This document shows positions 33,473 through 42,147 of a stretch of DNA of 64,000 nt, piece by piece (position 1 is the stretch's first letter; each line of letters starts with the position of its first letter). Origin of the DNA: Candidatus Eubacterium faecigallinarum (GTDB lineage Bacteria; Bacillota; Clostridia; Oscillospirales; Acutalibacteraceae); the NCBI GenBank assembly GCA_019115455.1, contig DXDN01000010.1, positions 1-64,000 of the forward strand. Direction: 5' to 3'. The position numbers and the translations under genes are program-made. The notes under the pieces were generated by a model. That model ran no database searches and had not been told where the DNA came from. It was given only the letters and a program-made list of their open reading frames with translations.

Positions 33473-34951
33473 TTAAAGCGCCTTTTTCTTGTCCGTTTTT
33501 GGTGAACAGGTAAGGTGCATGCCCAGATGCTTGATGATATTTTCATCCACCTGGGAAATCATTACTGACGAATGCATCTCGCAGCCCTTTAGATATGAAA
33601 GCTGCTCCAGCGCTTTTTTCGCATTTTTATCACTGACTGCCGAAACTGACAATGCCAGCAGTACCTCATCCGTGTGAAGTCTCGGATTTTTATTGCCGAG
33701 ATGATTTATCTTAAGCTCCTGAATAGGTTTGATGACCTCTGGAACAATAAGCAGTACGCTGTCATCAATTGAGCCCAGGTGCTTAAGCGCATTAAGCAGC
33801 ATTGCAGACGCGCATCCCAAAAGGGACGAAGTCTTGCCGGTTATCACCGTGCCGTCGTTAAGTTCCACTGCGGCGGCAGGCTGACCTGTCTGCTGTGCGA
33901 TTTCTTCCGCTGCCTTAGCACATTTTCTGTCGGCTGTGGTAAGCTTAGCATTTTCCATCAAAAGCTCAAGCTTATATATTTCGTCATTTTTATTACCGTT
34001 TTTAAGGTTATTGCAGCATGCTGTATAATACCTGCGTATTATTTCCTGCTTTGCGGCTTCACACACGGCGTCGTCATCAAATATACAGTTTCCAGCCATA
34101 TTTACACCCATATCAGTGGGTGATTTATAGGGGCACTCGCCGTAAATCTTGTCAAAAGTTGCCTTAAGAACAGGGAAAATTTCCACATCTCTGTTGTAAT
34201 TAACAGTGGTCTTCCCGTAAGCCTCAAGGTGCCACGGATCTATCATGTTAACGTCGTTAAGGTCCGCCGTTGCCGCCTCGTAGGCTATATTTACCGGGTG
34301 ATTAAGCGGCAGATTCCATATGGGGAATGTTTCAAATTTAGCGTATCCGGCTTTGATTCCGCGCTTATTTTCATGATAAAGCTGAGAAAGACAGGTTGCC
34401 ATTTTGCCACTTCCGGGACCGGGAGCGGTTATTACCACAAGCTCACGTGAGGTTTCAATATAATCATTTTTGCCGTAGCCCTCGTCGCTGACAATATGGC
34501 TTATGTTGGCAGGATATCCCTCAATAAGATAATGGCGGTATGATTTGATTCCCGCCTTTTCAAGTTTCTTTTCAAAGGCGTTTACCCTCGGAGTGGACAC
34601 ATATTTTGTAAGCACCACGCTGCCCACAAAAAGACCTCTGCCGGTGAAAGCGTCAATAAGTCTGAGAACATCATAATCATAGGTAATTCCCAGATCGCCT
34701 CTAACCTTGCTTTTTTCAATATCCTCGGCGCTTATCACAACAACTATTTCAGCACGGTCCTTTAGCTGAAGAAGCATCTGAAGCTTGCTGTCAGGCTGAA
34801 ATCCCGGCAACACACGCGACGCATGATAATCGTCAAAAAGCTTGCCGCCGAATTCGAGATACAGCTTGCCGCCGAACTCGTTTATTCTCTCTTTAATTCT
34901 GCTGGACTGCATCTGAAGATACTTGTTGTTATCAAAGCCTGTTTTGTACAT
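33473..34951 (-). CDS. DUF1846 family protein
   Basis: 492 aa, matching the usual length of DUF1846 proteins found in clostridia and streptococci. The start at 34951 (MYKTGFDNNKYLQMQSSRI) follows AGGAGAGG. The family pattern includes EFGGKLFDDYHASRVLPGF, EIVVVISAEDIEKSKVRGDL and the phosphate-loop-like ITAPGPGSGKMATCLSQLYH. Structures of relatives suggest a nucleotide-binding fold; the reaction is not known. It lies upstream of pyrG on the same strand and may be cotranscribed. Confidence 0.92.
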   Translation of the reverse strand: MYKTGFDNNKYLQMQSSRIKERINEFGGKLYLEFGGKLFDDYHASRVLPGFQPDSKLQMLLQLKDRAEIVVVISAEDIEKSKVRGDLGITYDYDVLRLIDAFTGRGLFVGSVVLTKYVSTPRVNAFEKKLEKAGIKSYRHYLIEGYPANISHIVSDEGYGKNDYIETSRELVVITAPGPGSGKMATCLSQLYHENKRGIKAGYAKFETFPIWNLPLNHPVNIAYEAATADLNDVNMIDPWHLEAYGKTTVNYNRDVEIFPVLKATFDKIYGECPYKSPTDMGVNMAGNCIFDDDAVCEAAKQEIIRRYYTACCNNLKNGNKNDEIYKLELLMENAKLTTADRKCAKAAEEIAQQTGQPAAAVELNDGTVITGKTSSLLGCASAMLLNALKHLGSIDDSVLLIVPEVIKPIQELKINHLGNKNPRLHTDEVLLALSVSAVSDKNAKKALEQLSYLKGCEMHSSVMISQVDENIIKHLGMHLTCSPKTDKKKAL

Positions 34952-35011
34952 ATTTCCTCTCCTGAACACGGGCAAAGCAACACAATGCCCAAAAATACTG
35001 CCGTTTATAAT

Positions 35012-35045
35012 ACAAAAAACGGCTGTACCGAATGTACAACCGTCT
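35012..35045 (-). repeat. imperfect hairpin upstream of the DUF1846 gene
   Basis: ACGGCTGTAC and GTACAACCGT form an imperfect inverted repeat around CGAAT, about 60-90 bases upstream of the start at 34951. It could be an RNA leader hairpin or operator. Confidence 0.4.
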
Positions 35046-35177
35046 GTACTTACATATTATACAGTAAAAAATCCCGTAAATCAATAGGCTGTATTAATTT
35101 TTTTATTCTTTGCAAATTGATTTGGCTCCGCTATTATGTTATTATAAACACATAATAATCCGACAGGAGGTGACAGC

Positions 35178-35840
35178 ATGGGGGATAAAATTTTTGTGCT
35201 TGAGGACGACGCGTTTTTGCGTGAAGGGCTTTGCGACATGCTGGAAAAAGAAGGATATACTGTAACCAGTGCAGGAACCTGCGCCGATGCTGAGAAAACG
35301 CTCGAAAGTTCATCATTCAGGCTTATAATATTAGATGTTATGCTTCCAGACGGAAACGGATTCGACCTTTGCTCAAGGGTTCGTAAATCAGGATGCGGCA
35401 CACCCATACTTTTCCTTACCGCATGTGACGACGAGATACAGATAGTAAGGGGGCTTGACAGCGGCGCTGACGATTATGTGACTAAGCCTTTTAAACTACT
35501 TGAGCTGCTTTCAAGAGTAAGGGCGCTCCTCAGAAGGAGCAACAGTTTCACCTTTAAGAGCAACGACGTGGTAATAGACACCAGCAATATGACCGTTCGC
35601 AAAAACGGTGAAAACATATTTGTAACACCGACGGAATTTCAGATCCTTTCAATTTTGATCAGAAACAGCGGTGTAATTGTTAAGCGTGATACCCTGCTGC
35701 AAAATATATGGGACAACAACGATATTTTTATAGACGACAACACGCTGTCGGTGCATATCAGCAGACTGCGTGAAAAAATAGGCGCTGAGCACATAGCCAC
35801 CGTGCGCGGTATCGGCTACAGATGGGAGGAAAAAGCATGA
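35178..35840 (+). CDS. OmpR-family response regulator
   Basis: 220 aa. Receiver domain with LEDD, phospho-acceptor Asp53 in ILDVMLPDGNG, switch Thr in FLTA and VTKPF. The winged helix ends in IATVRGIGYRWEE. AGGAGGTGACAGC precedes the ATG. The stop overlaps the kinase start (ATGA). The phosphate transporter genes downstream suggest a link with phosphate, but a hairpin (36791-36816) separates them and the sequence is no closer to PhoP than to other OmpR regulators by eye. Confidence 0.93.
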   Translation: MGDKIFVLEDDAFLREGLCDMLEKEGYTVTSAGTCADAEKTLESSSFRLIILDVMLPDGNGFDLCSRVRKSGCGTPILFLTACDDEIQIVRGLDSGADDYVTKPFKLLELLSRVRALLRRSNSFTFKSNDVVIDTSNMTVRKNGENIFVTPTEFQILSILIRNSGVIVKRDTLLQNIWDNNDIFIDDNTLSVHISRLREKIGAEHIATVRGIGYRWEEKA

Positions 35841-36742
35841 CGGCAAATGTAACGGCGATTATCATTTGCGCCGCTGTGCTTGCGATAGTCTGTATTGTAC
35901 TTGCTGTTTATATTATCCGTCAGCAAAAAAAGATAAAATTTCTTACAAGAAGTATCGACAAATTCATTGAAAAAGGTGAAATCACCGATTTCAGCGTGTG
36001 CGACAATTCTTTGGCAAGGCTTCAAAACAGTGTATCAGAGCTTGAAAACATGATAAAGCTGGAAAAAAGCAATACCATTTTTCGAACAAAGAAAAACACG
36101 GAATTTATATCCGACATATCGCATCAGCTAAAAACTCCACTGGCAGGCATACGCCTTTACTGCGAAATGCAAAACAACGAATCCCCCTCGGAATACGTAA
36201 AAAAAGAGCTTCAGCTTATAGAGAAAATGGAAAATCTTGTGCAAAGGCTCATAAGACTTGAAAAAATCAGGTCAGACTCCTACGTTATGGATTTCAGACC
36301 ATGTGAAATCAGCGAAATCGTAAACATAATAATAGCGGATTTCCGTCATCTTTTTCCTGAAAAAAATTATACTGTAAGCGGCAAAAGTATGCTAAGATGC
36401 GACAAGGCTTGGATAAGCGAGGCTATAGGAAATATTATAAAAAATGCCAGCGAGCACACCGCCGCCGACGGCAGGGTCAGCGTTGATATATCGGAAAGCG
36501 AAAACTCAACAATAATTGAAATTCTCGACAACGGCGGAGGAATCTCTCCTGATGAGATACCAAAACTTTTCAAAAGATTTTACAGAACGGACAATTCTGC
36601 CCCAAACAGCGCAGGCATAGGTCTGCCGATAACCAAAGCAATCGTGGAAAAGCACCACGGTATCATAACGGTGGAAAACAAAAACGGCGGTCTCTGCGTG
36701 ACAATGTGCTTTCCGCATATTGACGGATGCACAGCGATATAA
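35837..36742 (+). CDS. short sensor histidine kinase with one membrane segment
   Basis: 301 aa from the ATG at 35837. One membrane helix at the N-terminus (about 5-27) with almost no extracellular part; then a coiled linker, HisKA with His96 in ISDISHQLKTPLAGIRLY, and HATPase_c with NIIKNASEH, DNGGGISP and NSAGIGLPITKAIV. The minimal sensor suggests it reads an intramembrane or partner-protein signal. The start overlaps the regulator stop and has GGGAGG upstream. Signal and targets are unknown. Confidence 0.9.
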   Translation: MTANVTAIIICAAVLAIVCIVLAVYIIRQQKKIKFLTRSIDKFIEKGEITDFSVCDNSLARLQNSVSELENMIKLEKSNTIFRTKKNTEFISDISHQLKTPLAGIRLYCEMQNNESPSEYVKKELQLIEKMENLVQRLIRLEKIRSDSYVMDFRPCEISEIVNIIIADFRHLFPEKNYTVSGKSMLRCDKAWISEAIGNIIKNASEHTAADGRVSVDISESENSTIIEILDNGGGISPDEIPKLFKRFYRTDNSAPNSAGIGLPITKAIVEKHHGIITVENKNGGLCVTMCFPHIDGCTAI

Positions 36743-36787
36743 TCTCAGGCGAATAGTTTCTCTGCAAAAAATTTTGATTGACTGAAT

Positions 36788-36835
36788 TAGCGGCACAAAT
36801 TATAATAAATGTGCCGGTTAAAATTTATTTTTTAA
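36788..36835 (+). terminator. weak terminator-like hairpin
   Basis: CGGCACA (36791-36797) pairs with TGTGCCG (36810-36816), followed by GTTAAAATTTATTTTTT. It separates the two-component genes from the phosphate transporter. Confidence 0.5.
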
Positions 36836-36926
36836 TTCGCACTGAAACAGCGGCAATTACACACCGCCTTCAACAGGCACAGACAGCACAGTCACTGTAT
36901 TATTGACTGCAATCAGAGGAATTTAT

Positions 36927-37982
36927 ATGGATATTTCTTTTTCTGCTTTTTTTGAAGCAATGATGGGCAATCCCGTATTGCTCATAACCGTTGTTCTGAC
37001 GCTGGGCGTCATTTTTGTAAACGGATGGACAGACGCTCCAAACGCCATCGCCACCTGTGTAACCACAAGGTGTATGGGAGTTAAGAGCGCAATCATAATG
37101 AGCGCCGGTTTCAATTTTCTGGGCGTACTCATTATGACCAAGATAAACAGCTCCGTTGCCAGCACCATAAGCAATATGGTAGATTTCGGCGGGGACACCA
37201 GGGAAGCGCTGATAGCTCTCTGCGCAGCGCTGTTCTCCATAGTAGTTTACAGCGTGGGTGCGTCTTATTTCGGAATACCCACCAGTGAGAGCCACAGCCT
37301 CATAGCCGGACTGTCCGGAGCGGCAATCGCAATTCAAAACGGATTTGACGGTATCAACATGAAGGAATGGGGCAAAGTTCTCTACGGACTTGTTCTGAGC
37401 CTGATTCTGGGATTCGTGCTGGGCTGGATAGTATGCAAGCTCGTAACACTGCTCTTTGCCCGTGCGGACCGCCGCAAGACGAACTCGTTTTTCAGGGGCG
37501 CTCAGATATTCGGCGCTGCGGCAATGAGCTTTATGCACGGCGCTCAGGACGGACAGAAATTTATCGGCGTACTCTTCCTTGGTCTTGCGTTCTCACACGG
37601 TCAAAACGATGTAAGCGGTATAGCAATCCCCGTATGGCTGATGCTTCTTTGCAGCGTGGTTATGGCGCTGGGCACCAGTGTAGGCGGTGAAAAAATAATT
37701 AAATCAGTCGGTATGGATATGGTAAAACTTGAAAAATACCAGGGCTTTTCTGCTGATATAGCTGCGGCGCTTTGCCTTCTGTTTTCCAGCATTTTCGGCA
37801 TCCCGGTATCCACAACCCATACAAAAACCACAGCAATCATGGGCGTTGGCTCCGTGCGCAGAATCTCCGCTATCGACTTTAACGTAGTTAAGGACATGAT
37901 GCTCACTTGGGTGTTTACATTCCCGGGCTGCGGACTGATAAGCTTTATTATGGCAAAAATATTTATCGCATTGTTCAACTGA
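36927..37982 (+). CDS. Pit-type inorganic phosphate transporter
   Basis: 351 aa, about ten membrane segments. PHO4 family signatures: NGWTDAPNAIATCVTTR near the N-terminus and SHGQNDVSGIAIPVWL in the second half, each with the GxNDxxN-like repeat, plus PTSESHSLIAGL and PVSTTHTKTTAIMG. It couples phosphate uptake to H+ or Na+. The ATG at 36927 is preceded by AGAGGAATTTAT. The DUF47 gene follows 31 bases later, a common pairing. Confidence 0.93.
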   Translation: MDISFSAFFEAMMGNPVLLITVVLTLGVIFVNGWTDAPNAIATCVTTRCMGVKSAIIMSAGFNFLGVLIMTKINSSVASTISNMVDFGGDTREALIALCAALFSIVVYSVGASYFGIPTSESHSLIAGLSGAAIAIQNGFDGINMKEWGKVLYGLVLSLILGFVLGWIVCKLVTLLFARADRRKTNSFFRGAQIFGAAAMSFMHGAQDGQKFIGVLFLGLAFSHGQNDVSGIAIPVWLMLLCSVVMALGTSVGGEKIIKSVGMDMVKLEKYQGFSADIAAALCLLFSSIFGIPVSTTHTKTTAIMGVGSVRRISAIDFNVVKDMMLTWVFTFPGCGLISFIMAKIFIALFN

Positions 37983-38013
37983 TATTCTTATATAACCTAC
38001 AAGGAGAACGCTT

Positions 38014-38637
38014 ATGTCAAAAAAACAGGACGCTTATTATTTCAACAACTTTATAGAATGTGCCGAATGTGCATGCAAAGCGGTGCATCTTCTGGACGAA
38101 ATAATGAACAATTTTAATCGGGGCGAATTATCAGACTATTTAAACAAAATGCACGAATTAGAGCATTCTGCCGACAACAAAAAACATGAGATGCTCAACA
38201 CTCTCATTAAGGCATTTATCACTCCCATTGACAGGGAGGACATTCTTCAGGTCAGCCAAAATATTGATGAAATGACGGATAAAATTGAGGACGTGCTTAT
38301 CAGAATCTACTGCAACCATGTGGAGAGTATCCGTCCCGATTTCATCGAGCTTGTGCACGTTGTCACAAAATGCTGTGACGAAGTGCTGGGACTTATGAAA
38401 TGTTTCCCCGACTACAAGCGCTCAAAAAGCATTAAGGAGCATATCATCAGCATTAACTCCTATGAGGAGGAGGCTGACAAACTTTATATTAAGTGCATGT
38501 ATAATCTCCACGATAGCAGCAATGATTTAATGGAGATAATATCATGGCGTGAGATCTATACGTATCTTGAGAAATGCGCCGACACGGCGGAGCACATCGC
38601 CGACATTGTGGAAAGCGTTATTATGAAAAACAGCTGA
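38014..38637 (+). CDS. DUF47/PhoU-like partner of the phosphate transporter
   Basis: 207 aa, helical and cytoplasmic. The pattern LHELEHSADNKKHEML-like (here MHELEHSADNKKHEML) and DREDILQVSQNIDEMTDKIE with ISWREIYTYLEKCADTAEHI is diagnostic for the DUF47 family, whose three-helix PhoU-like bundles bind metals. Such proteins are encoded with Pit transporters and appear to regulate them. AAGGAG precedes the start. A strong terminator follows. Confidence 0.93.
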   Translation: MSKKQDAYYFNNFIECAECACKAVHLLDEIMNNFNRGELSDYLNKMHELEHSADNKKHEMLNTLIKAFITPIDREDILQVSQNIDEMTDKIEDVLIRIYCNHVESIRPDFIELVHVVTKCCDEVLGLMKCFPDYKRSKSIKEHIISINSYEEEADKLYIKCMYNLHDSSNDLMEIISWREIYTYLEKCADTAEHIADIVESVIMKNS

Positions 38638-38647
38638 TTAATAATAA

Positions 38648-38683
38648 CAAAGCCGCTGATTACAGTAATCAGCGGCTTTTTGT
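38648..38683 (+). terminator. intrinsic terminator
   Basis: AAGCCGCTGATTAC pairs with GTAATCAGCGGCTT, then TTTTG. Confidence 0.9.
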
Positions 38684-38711
38684 TGACTTATTATATAAAA
38701 CATAGTAAAAT
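38683..38711 (+). promoter_or_regulatory. promoter of glyS
   Basis: TTGACT (38683-38688), 17 bp, TAAAAT (38706-38711). The predicted leader is only about 22 bases, so no T-box is present. Confidence 0.65.
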
Positions 38712-38739
38712 GATAGCATACTATTGGAGGTTTCAGCAT

Positions 38740-40119
38740 ATGGTTAATTCAGACAAAACGATGGAAAAAATAGTTGCCCTTTGCAAGGGCAGAGGTTTCA
38801 TTTTCCCGGGCAGTGACATTTACGGCGGTCTTGCTAATACATGGGATTACGGTCCCCTTGGCGCAAGGCTCAAAAACAACGTAAAGGACACCTGGAGAAA
38901 AAGATTTATTCAGGAAAGGAAAAACAGTTACGAGGTTGACGCTGATATTCTTATGCACCCGAGAGTATGGGAAGCCAGCGGTCACGTTGCGTCATTCTCC
39001 GACCCGCTGCTGGACTGCAAGGAATGTAAGATGCGCCACAGAGCGGATAACCTTATAGACGATTTTGACCCCGATGCCCATGCCGACGGTATGACCAAGG
39101 AGGAAATGTTCCAGTACATCAAGGACCACAGCATTCCCTGCCCAAACTGCGGCAAGCATAATTTTACGGATATAAGAGAATTTAACCTTATGTTCCAGAC
39201 ATACAGGGGCGTTACCAACGACAGCAAGAGCATTATCTATCTCCGTCCGGAAAACGCTCAGGGTGAATACGTAAACTATGTAAATGTTCAGCGTACAATG
39301 AGAGCTAAACTTCCCTTCAGCATCGGACAAATAGGCAAAGCTTTCAGAAACGAGATAACTCCCGGTAACTTCACATTCAGAACAATTGAATTTGAACAGA
39401 TGGAATTCCAGACCTTCTGCAAAGAGGGCACCGACGGCGAACTGTATGATTATTTCAAGCAGTACGGCAAAAAATATTTTGAAGATCTCGGCTTGGCTGA
39501 GGAGCATCTTCGTTATCACGACCACGAAAAGCTCGCTCACTACGCCAAGGCGGCATGCGACATTGAATTCCTGTTCCCATTCGGCTGGGGCGAAATCAAC
39601 GGCACTCATAACCGCACCGATTTTGACCTGACCAGGCACCAGGAATACAGCGGTCAGAAAATGGAATATCTTGACCCTGTTACCAATGAAAGATACATTC
39701 CGTATATCATTGAGTCAACATACGGACTTGACAGAACTGTGCTTGCGCTCATCTGCGAGGCATACGACGAGGAAGTGCTCGATGAGGAGAAGAATGACAC
39801 CAGAGTGGTTCTTCACTTCAACCCTGCTATCGCTCCTTACAAGGCGGCAGTTCTTCCGCTGTCCAAAAAGCTTTCAGACAAGGCTTGGGAGGTATGCGAA
39901 GAACTCAGCAAATCATTTATGACAGATTTTGACGAAACAGGCTCCATCGGCAAGAGATACCGCCGTCAGGACGAAATCGGCACTCCGTTTTGTATCACAT
40001 ATGACTTTGACTCACAGGAGGACGGCTGCGTAACCGTCCGTGACCGTGACACTATGGAGCAGGTTCGTATTCCTATTTCTGAACTCACACAATTTATCGA
40101 AAGCAAAATTAAATTCTGA
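38740..40119 (+). CDS. glyQS: glycyl-tRNA synthetase, dimeric type
   Basis: 459 aa, class II synthetase of the alpha2 type. The start at 38740 follows TTGGAGG; the upstream 20 codons are not part of the family. Features: [20 protein letters not shown], motif 2 region [17 protein letters not shown], a Cys-rich insertion ([11 protein letters not shown] and CPNCGK) that may bind zinc, ESTYGLDRT in motif 3, and a C-terminal anticodon-binding domain. It charges tRNA-Gly. Confidence 0.97.
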   Translation: MVNSDKTMEKIVALCKGRGFIFPGSDIYGGLANTWDYGPLGARLKNNVKDTWRKRFIQERKNSYEVDADILMHPRVWEASGHVASFSDPLLDCKECKMRHRADNLIDDFDPDAHADGMTKEEMFQYIKDHSIPCPNCGKHNFTDIREFNLMFQTYRGVTNDSKSIIYLRPENAQGEYVNYVNVQRTMRAKLPFSIGQIGKAFRNEITPGNFTFRTIEFEQMEFQTFCKEGTDGELYDYFKQYGKKYFEDLGLAEEHLRYHDHEKLAHYAKAACDIEFLFPFGWGEINGTHNRTDFDLTRHQEYSGQKMEYLDPVTNERYIPYIIESTYGLDRTVLALICEAYDEEVLDEEKNDTRVVLHFNPAIAPYKAAVLPLSKKLSDKAWEVCEELSKSFMTDFDETGSIGKRYRRQDEIGTPFCITYDFDSQEDGCVTVRDRDTMEQVRIPISELTQFIESKIKF

Positions 40120-40144
40120 TTACAGATGAAAAGAGTTTGTATAA

Positions 40145-41584
40145 ATGATTAATATTAACAGACCGCTTGTAAAATCACAGGCACGTCAGATAATAAAGGG
40201 CAAGGTTTTCGCGCTCTTTATTATCGTTGCTGTTGTGTCAATACTTATCAGCGGCACATCAACGACTTTCAGCATTATCTCAAACTACAATCAAATAAAT
40301 GATTTCAGTCAGGACGGCTATTTTGACGAATACGATGATTTTGACGCTGATTATTTCGGTGATTTTAACGGCAACGGCAATCCTATCGAGGACTTTGAAT
40401 TCAGCTCAACTGCCGCAAATACATCAGCTAATCAAGCCGTAATCCCCGCAGAATCCCCTGTCTTAATGGCAACCGCAGTTTTGGCAATCGGTAGTATTTT
40501 GGGAAATCTTCTCTATCTGATTTTTTCTCCTATGAGCGTAACGACTGAGGGCATGTTTGTGTCCCTTGTCAGGAGAAATGCAAATGAGAAATTTGAGCTT
40601 GGCAAAGAGCTTTCAGGAATTTTCAGCAACACTTTTAACGCCACATTCGGAAAAAAATTAGTATTAATAATCCTGTTAGGTATAATAATGTTTTTCCTGT
40701 CACTGCTCTTAGTATTTCCGGCAATCATATTCTACTACAGCGCATACTTTGCGCCTAAGATTATGAATGACTATCCGAACATTAAGCCCTCACAGGCAAT
40801 AAGCCTTTCCAAAAAGATTGTGAGAGGGCACCGCGGCGAGCTGTTTGTGTATGACCTCAGCTTTTTGCCGTGGTTATTCCTGACTATAATAACGGTGGGT
40901 ATCGCAGGAATATATACAATTCCGTACAAACGCACAGCTGATGCGCTTTATTACGAGAATTTCCGCTTAAGAGCGCTTGCCAACGGCGTTGTTACCGAGG
41001 ATGATTTCCTGTCAGAGCAGGAACTGATGATGAAATACAGCAACGCAGGATTTAACGGCTATAATAATCCTTATCAGCAGGCTTCGTCGCCGTACTACAA
41101 TCCGTCAAACAGTGCGCCTTACAGTCAGACACCGCCGCCGTATGCGAATTATTCGCCGTATCAGCAGTATCAGCCACAGGCACCACAGCCGAACGCACAG
41201 TATTCGCCAAACGGTTTCAATCCTCTTGGATACGGAAACGGCACGTTTTATGAGCCTGATTTCAGCATGGCTCAGCCATATGCTCCGGCTGCCGGCGGTA
41301 ATTTCGACGGCACAGCGGCATATAATCAGCCAAACGAGCCAACTTATCAGCCCCCTGAGCAGAATTATCAGCCGCAGGGCGGCTATCAACAGCCTGTAAA
41401 TGAGCAATATCAGCAGACAAAAGAGGCTCAGCCTGCTGAGCAGCCACCAATCAATTACGCTGAAAACTCAGAAATAAAAGCAGAGGACACCGCTTCCGCT
41501 CAAAACGAAACTGAGCAAAGCGAAAACGTCAGCGACACCACTGACAAGGACACGGACAGTTTCTCTGATACTGACGAAGAATAA
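40145..41584 (+). CDS. DUF975 membrane protein with Tyr/Gln/Pro-rich tail
   Basis: 479 aa. Residues 1 to about 285 are a DUF975-type membrane region: KSQARQIIKGKVFALFIIVA at the start, a hydrophilic Asp-rich loop (55-85), then segments about 107-130, 170-200 and 235-258. The motif DYPNIKPSQAISLSKKIVRG followed by HRGELFVYDLSFLPW is typical. Residues about 300-430 are low-complexity cytoplasmic-like sequence built of YNPYQQ, QYQPQAPQP and NYQPQGGYQQP units. The last 45 residues are acidic. It resembles the tail at the N-terminus of the Ltp protein at 13205-14095. The function is unknown. The RBS is weak; a terminator follows. Confidence 0.85.
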   Translation: MININRPLVKSQARQIIKGKVFALFIIVAVVSILISGTSTTFSIISNYNQINDFSQDGYFDEYDDFDADYFGDFNGNGNPIEDFEFSSTAANTSANQAVIPAESPVLMATAVLAIGSILGNLLYLIFSPMSVTTEGMFVSLVRRNANEKFELGKELSGIFSNTFNATFGKKLVLIILLGIIMFFLSLLLVFPAIIFYYSAYFAPKIMNDYPNIKPSQAISLSKKIVRGHRGELFVYDLSFLPWLFLTIITVGIAGIYTIPYKRTADALYYENFRLRALANGVVTEDDFLSEQELMMKYSNAGFNGYNNPYQQASSPYYNPSNSAPYSQTPPPYANYSPYQQYQPQAPQPNAQYSPNGFNPLGYGNGTFYEPDFSMAQPYAPAAGGNFDGTAAYNQPNEPTYQPPEQNYQPQGGYQQPVNEQYQQTKEAQPAEQPPINYAENSEIKAEDTASAQNETEQSENVSDTTDKDTDSFSDTDEE

Positions 41585-41592
41585 TAAAAAAT

Positions 41593-41627
41593 AAACCGGG
41601 ATGTCAAATATCCCGGTTTTATTTTTT
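41593..41627 (+). terminator. intrinsic terminator
   Basis: ACCGGGAT pairs with ATCCCGGT, followed by TTTATTTTTT. Confidence 0.85.
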
Positions 41628-41685
41628 GTAATAAGCAACAGATTTTTCAGTTCAAAATCTGCCGAACGTCACGGCAAAGCCGCTG

Positions 41686-41943
41686 TCAGAGCTGATTTTC
41701 TTCCTGATATTCCTTGGAAAATTCCGTGTTCAGCTTATCGGGGACGGGTACTCCCATCTCGGTTTTCTCATCAGGCTGCACGGTGGGATTAGTTACCCAG
41801 CTGCTGTAGCGGTTTGTTAAGTCCCTTTCAAGTCCGTACTTTGCCTTATAGCTTTTTCTTACTTTTTTTAAGCTCGGCGATGTGTTGCTGTTATTAAGAC
41901 TGCTTTGCGTCTGCTGCGGTTTTTTTCTGCTAATTTTGTGCAT
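41686..41943 (-). CDS. small basic protein of unknown function
   Basis: 85 aa from the ATG at 41943 (MHKISRKKPQQTQSS). The N-terminal half is basic and Ser/Asn/Gln-rich; the C-terminal half (KYGLERDLTNRYSSWVTNPT) is more ordered in appearance, followed by an acidic end. The start overlaps the last 14 bases of the 52-aa ORF upstream in another frame, implying translational coupling. No family is recognised; phage-derived or sporulation-associated roles are possible. Confidence 0.55.
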   Translation of the reverse strand: MHKISRKKPQQTQSSLNNSNTSPSLKKVRKSYKAKYGLERDLTNRYSSWVTNPTVQPDEKTEMGVPVPDKLNTEFSKEYQEENQL

Positions 41944-42088
41944 TTTCCGCCGTGCCTTCCGCAACTGCTTTAAGATCCGCCAAGGAATTAATCTTGGCTC
42001 CGCTTTGGATTATTGATTCCTGTATCATTTCCGGCAGTGAGTTAAAGTATTCCTGCATCTGCGGTGTTAAATTAAACATATCTGGCAT
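41930..42088 (-). CDS. 52-aa small protein
   Basis: The ORF starts at 42088 with AAAGGAG nine bases upstream. It reads MPDMFNLTPQMQEYFNSLPE, then MIQESIIQSGAKINSLADLK and AVAEGTAENAQN. It is amphipathic helical in character: NSLPEMIQESI is the type of segment seen in small coat-associated proteins of clostridia, but I do not recognise a family. It is coupled to the 85-aa ORF. Codon use and RBS make it a likely real gene. Confidence 0.6.
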   Translation of the reverse strand: MPDMFNLTPQMQEYFNSLPEMIQESIIQSGAKINSLADLKAVAEGTAENAQN

Positions 42089-42147
42089 AATAAAAAACTC
42101 CTTTCACGTTTATTCTGCGCCAAAGAAGTTCTTTTATTTATGTTATA

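Noticed and set aside
38683-38740. T-box riboswitch for glyS
   Set aside because: The leader predicted from the promoter is only about 22 bases, too short for a T-box.
41105-41407. Open frames on both strands opposite or beside the DUF975 tail
   Set aside because: They are frames of the low-complexity Tyr/Gln/Pro repeats; composition is abnormal and starts lack RBS.
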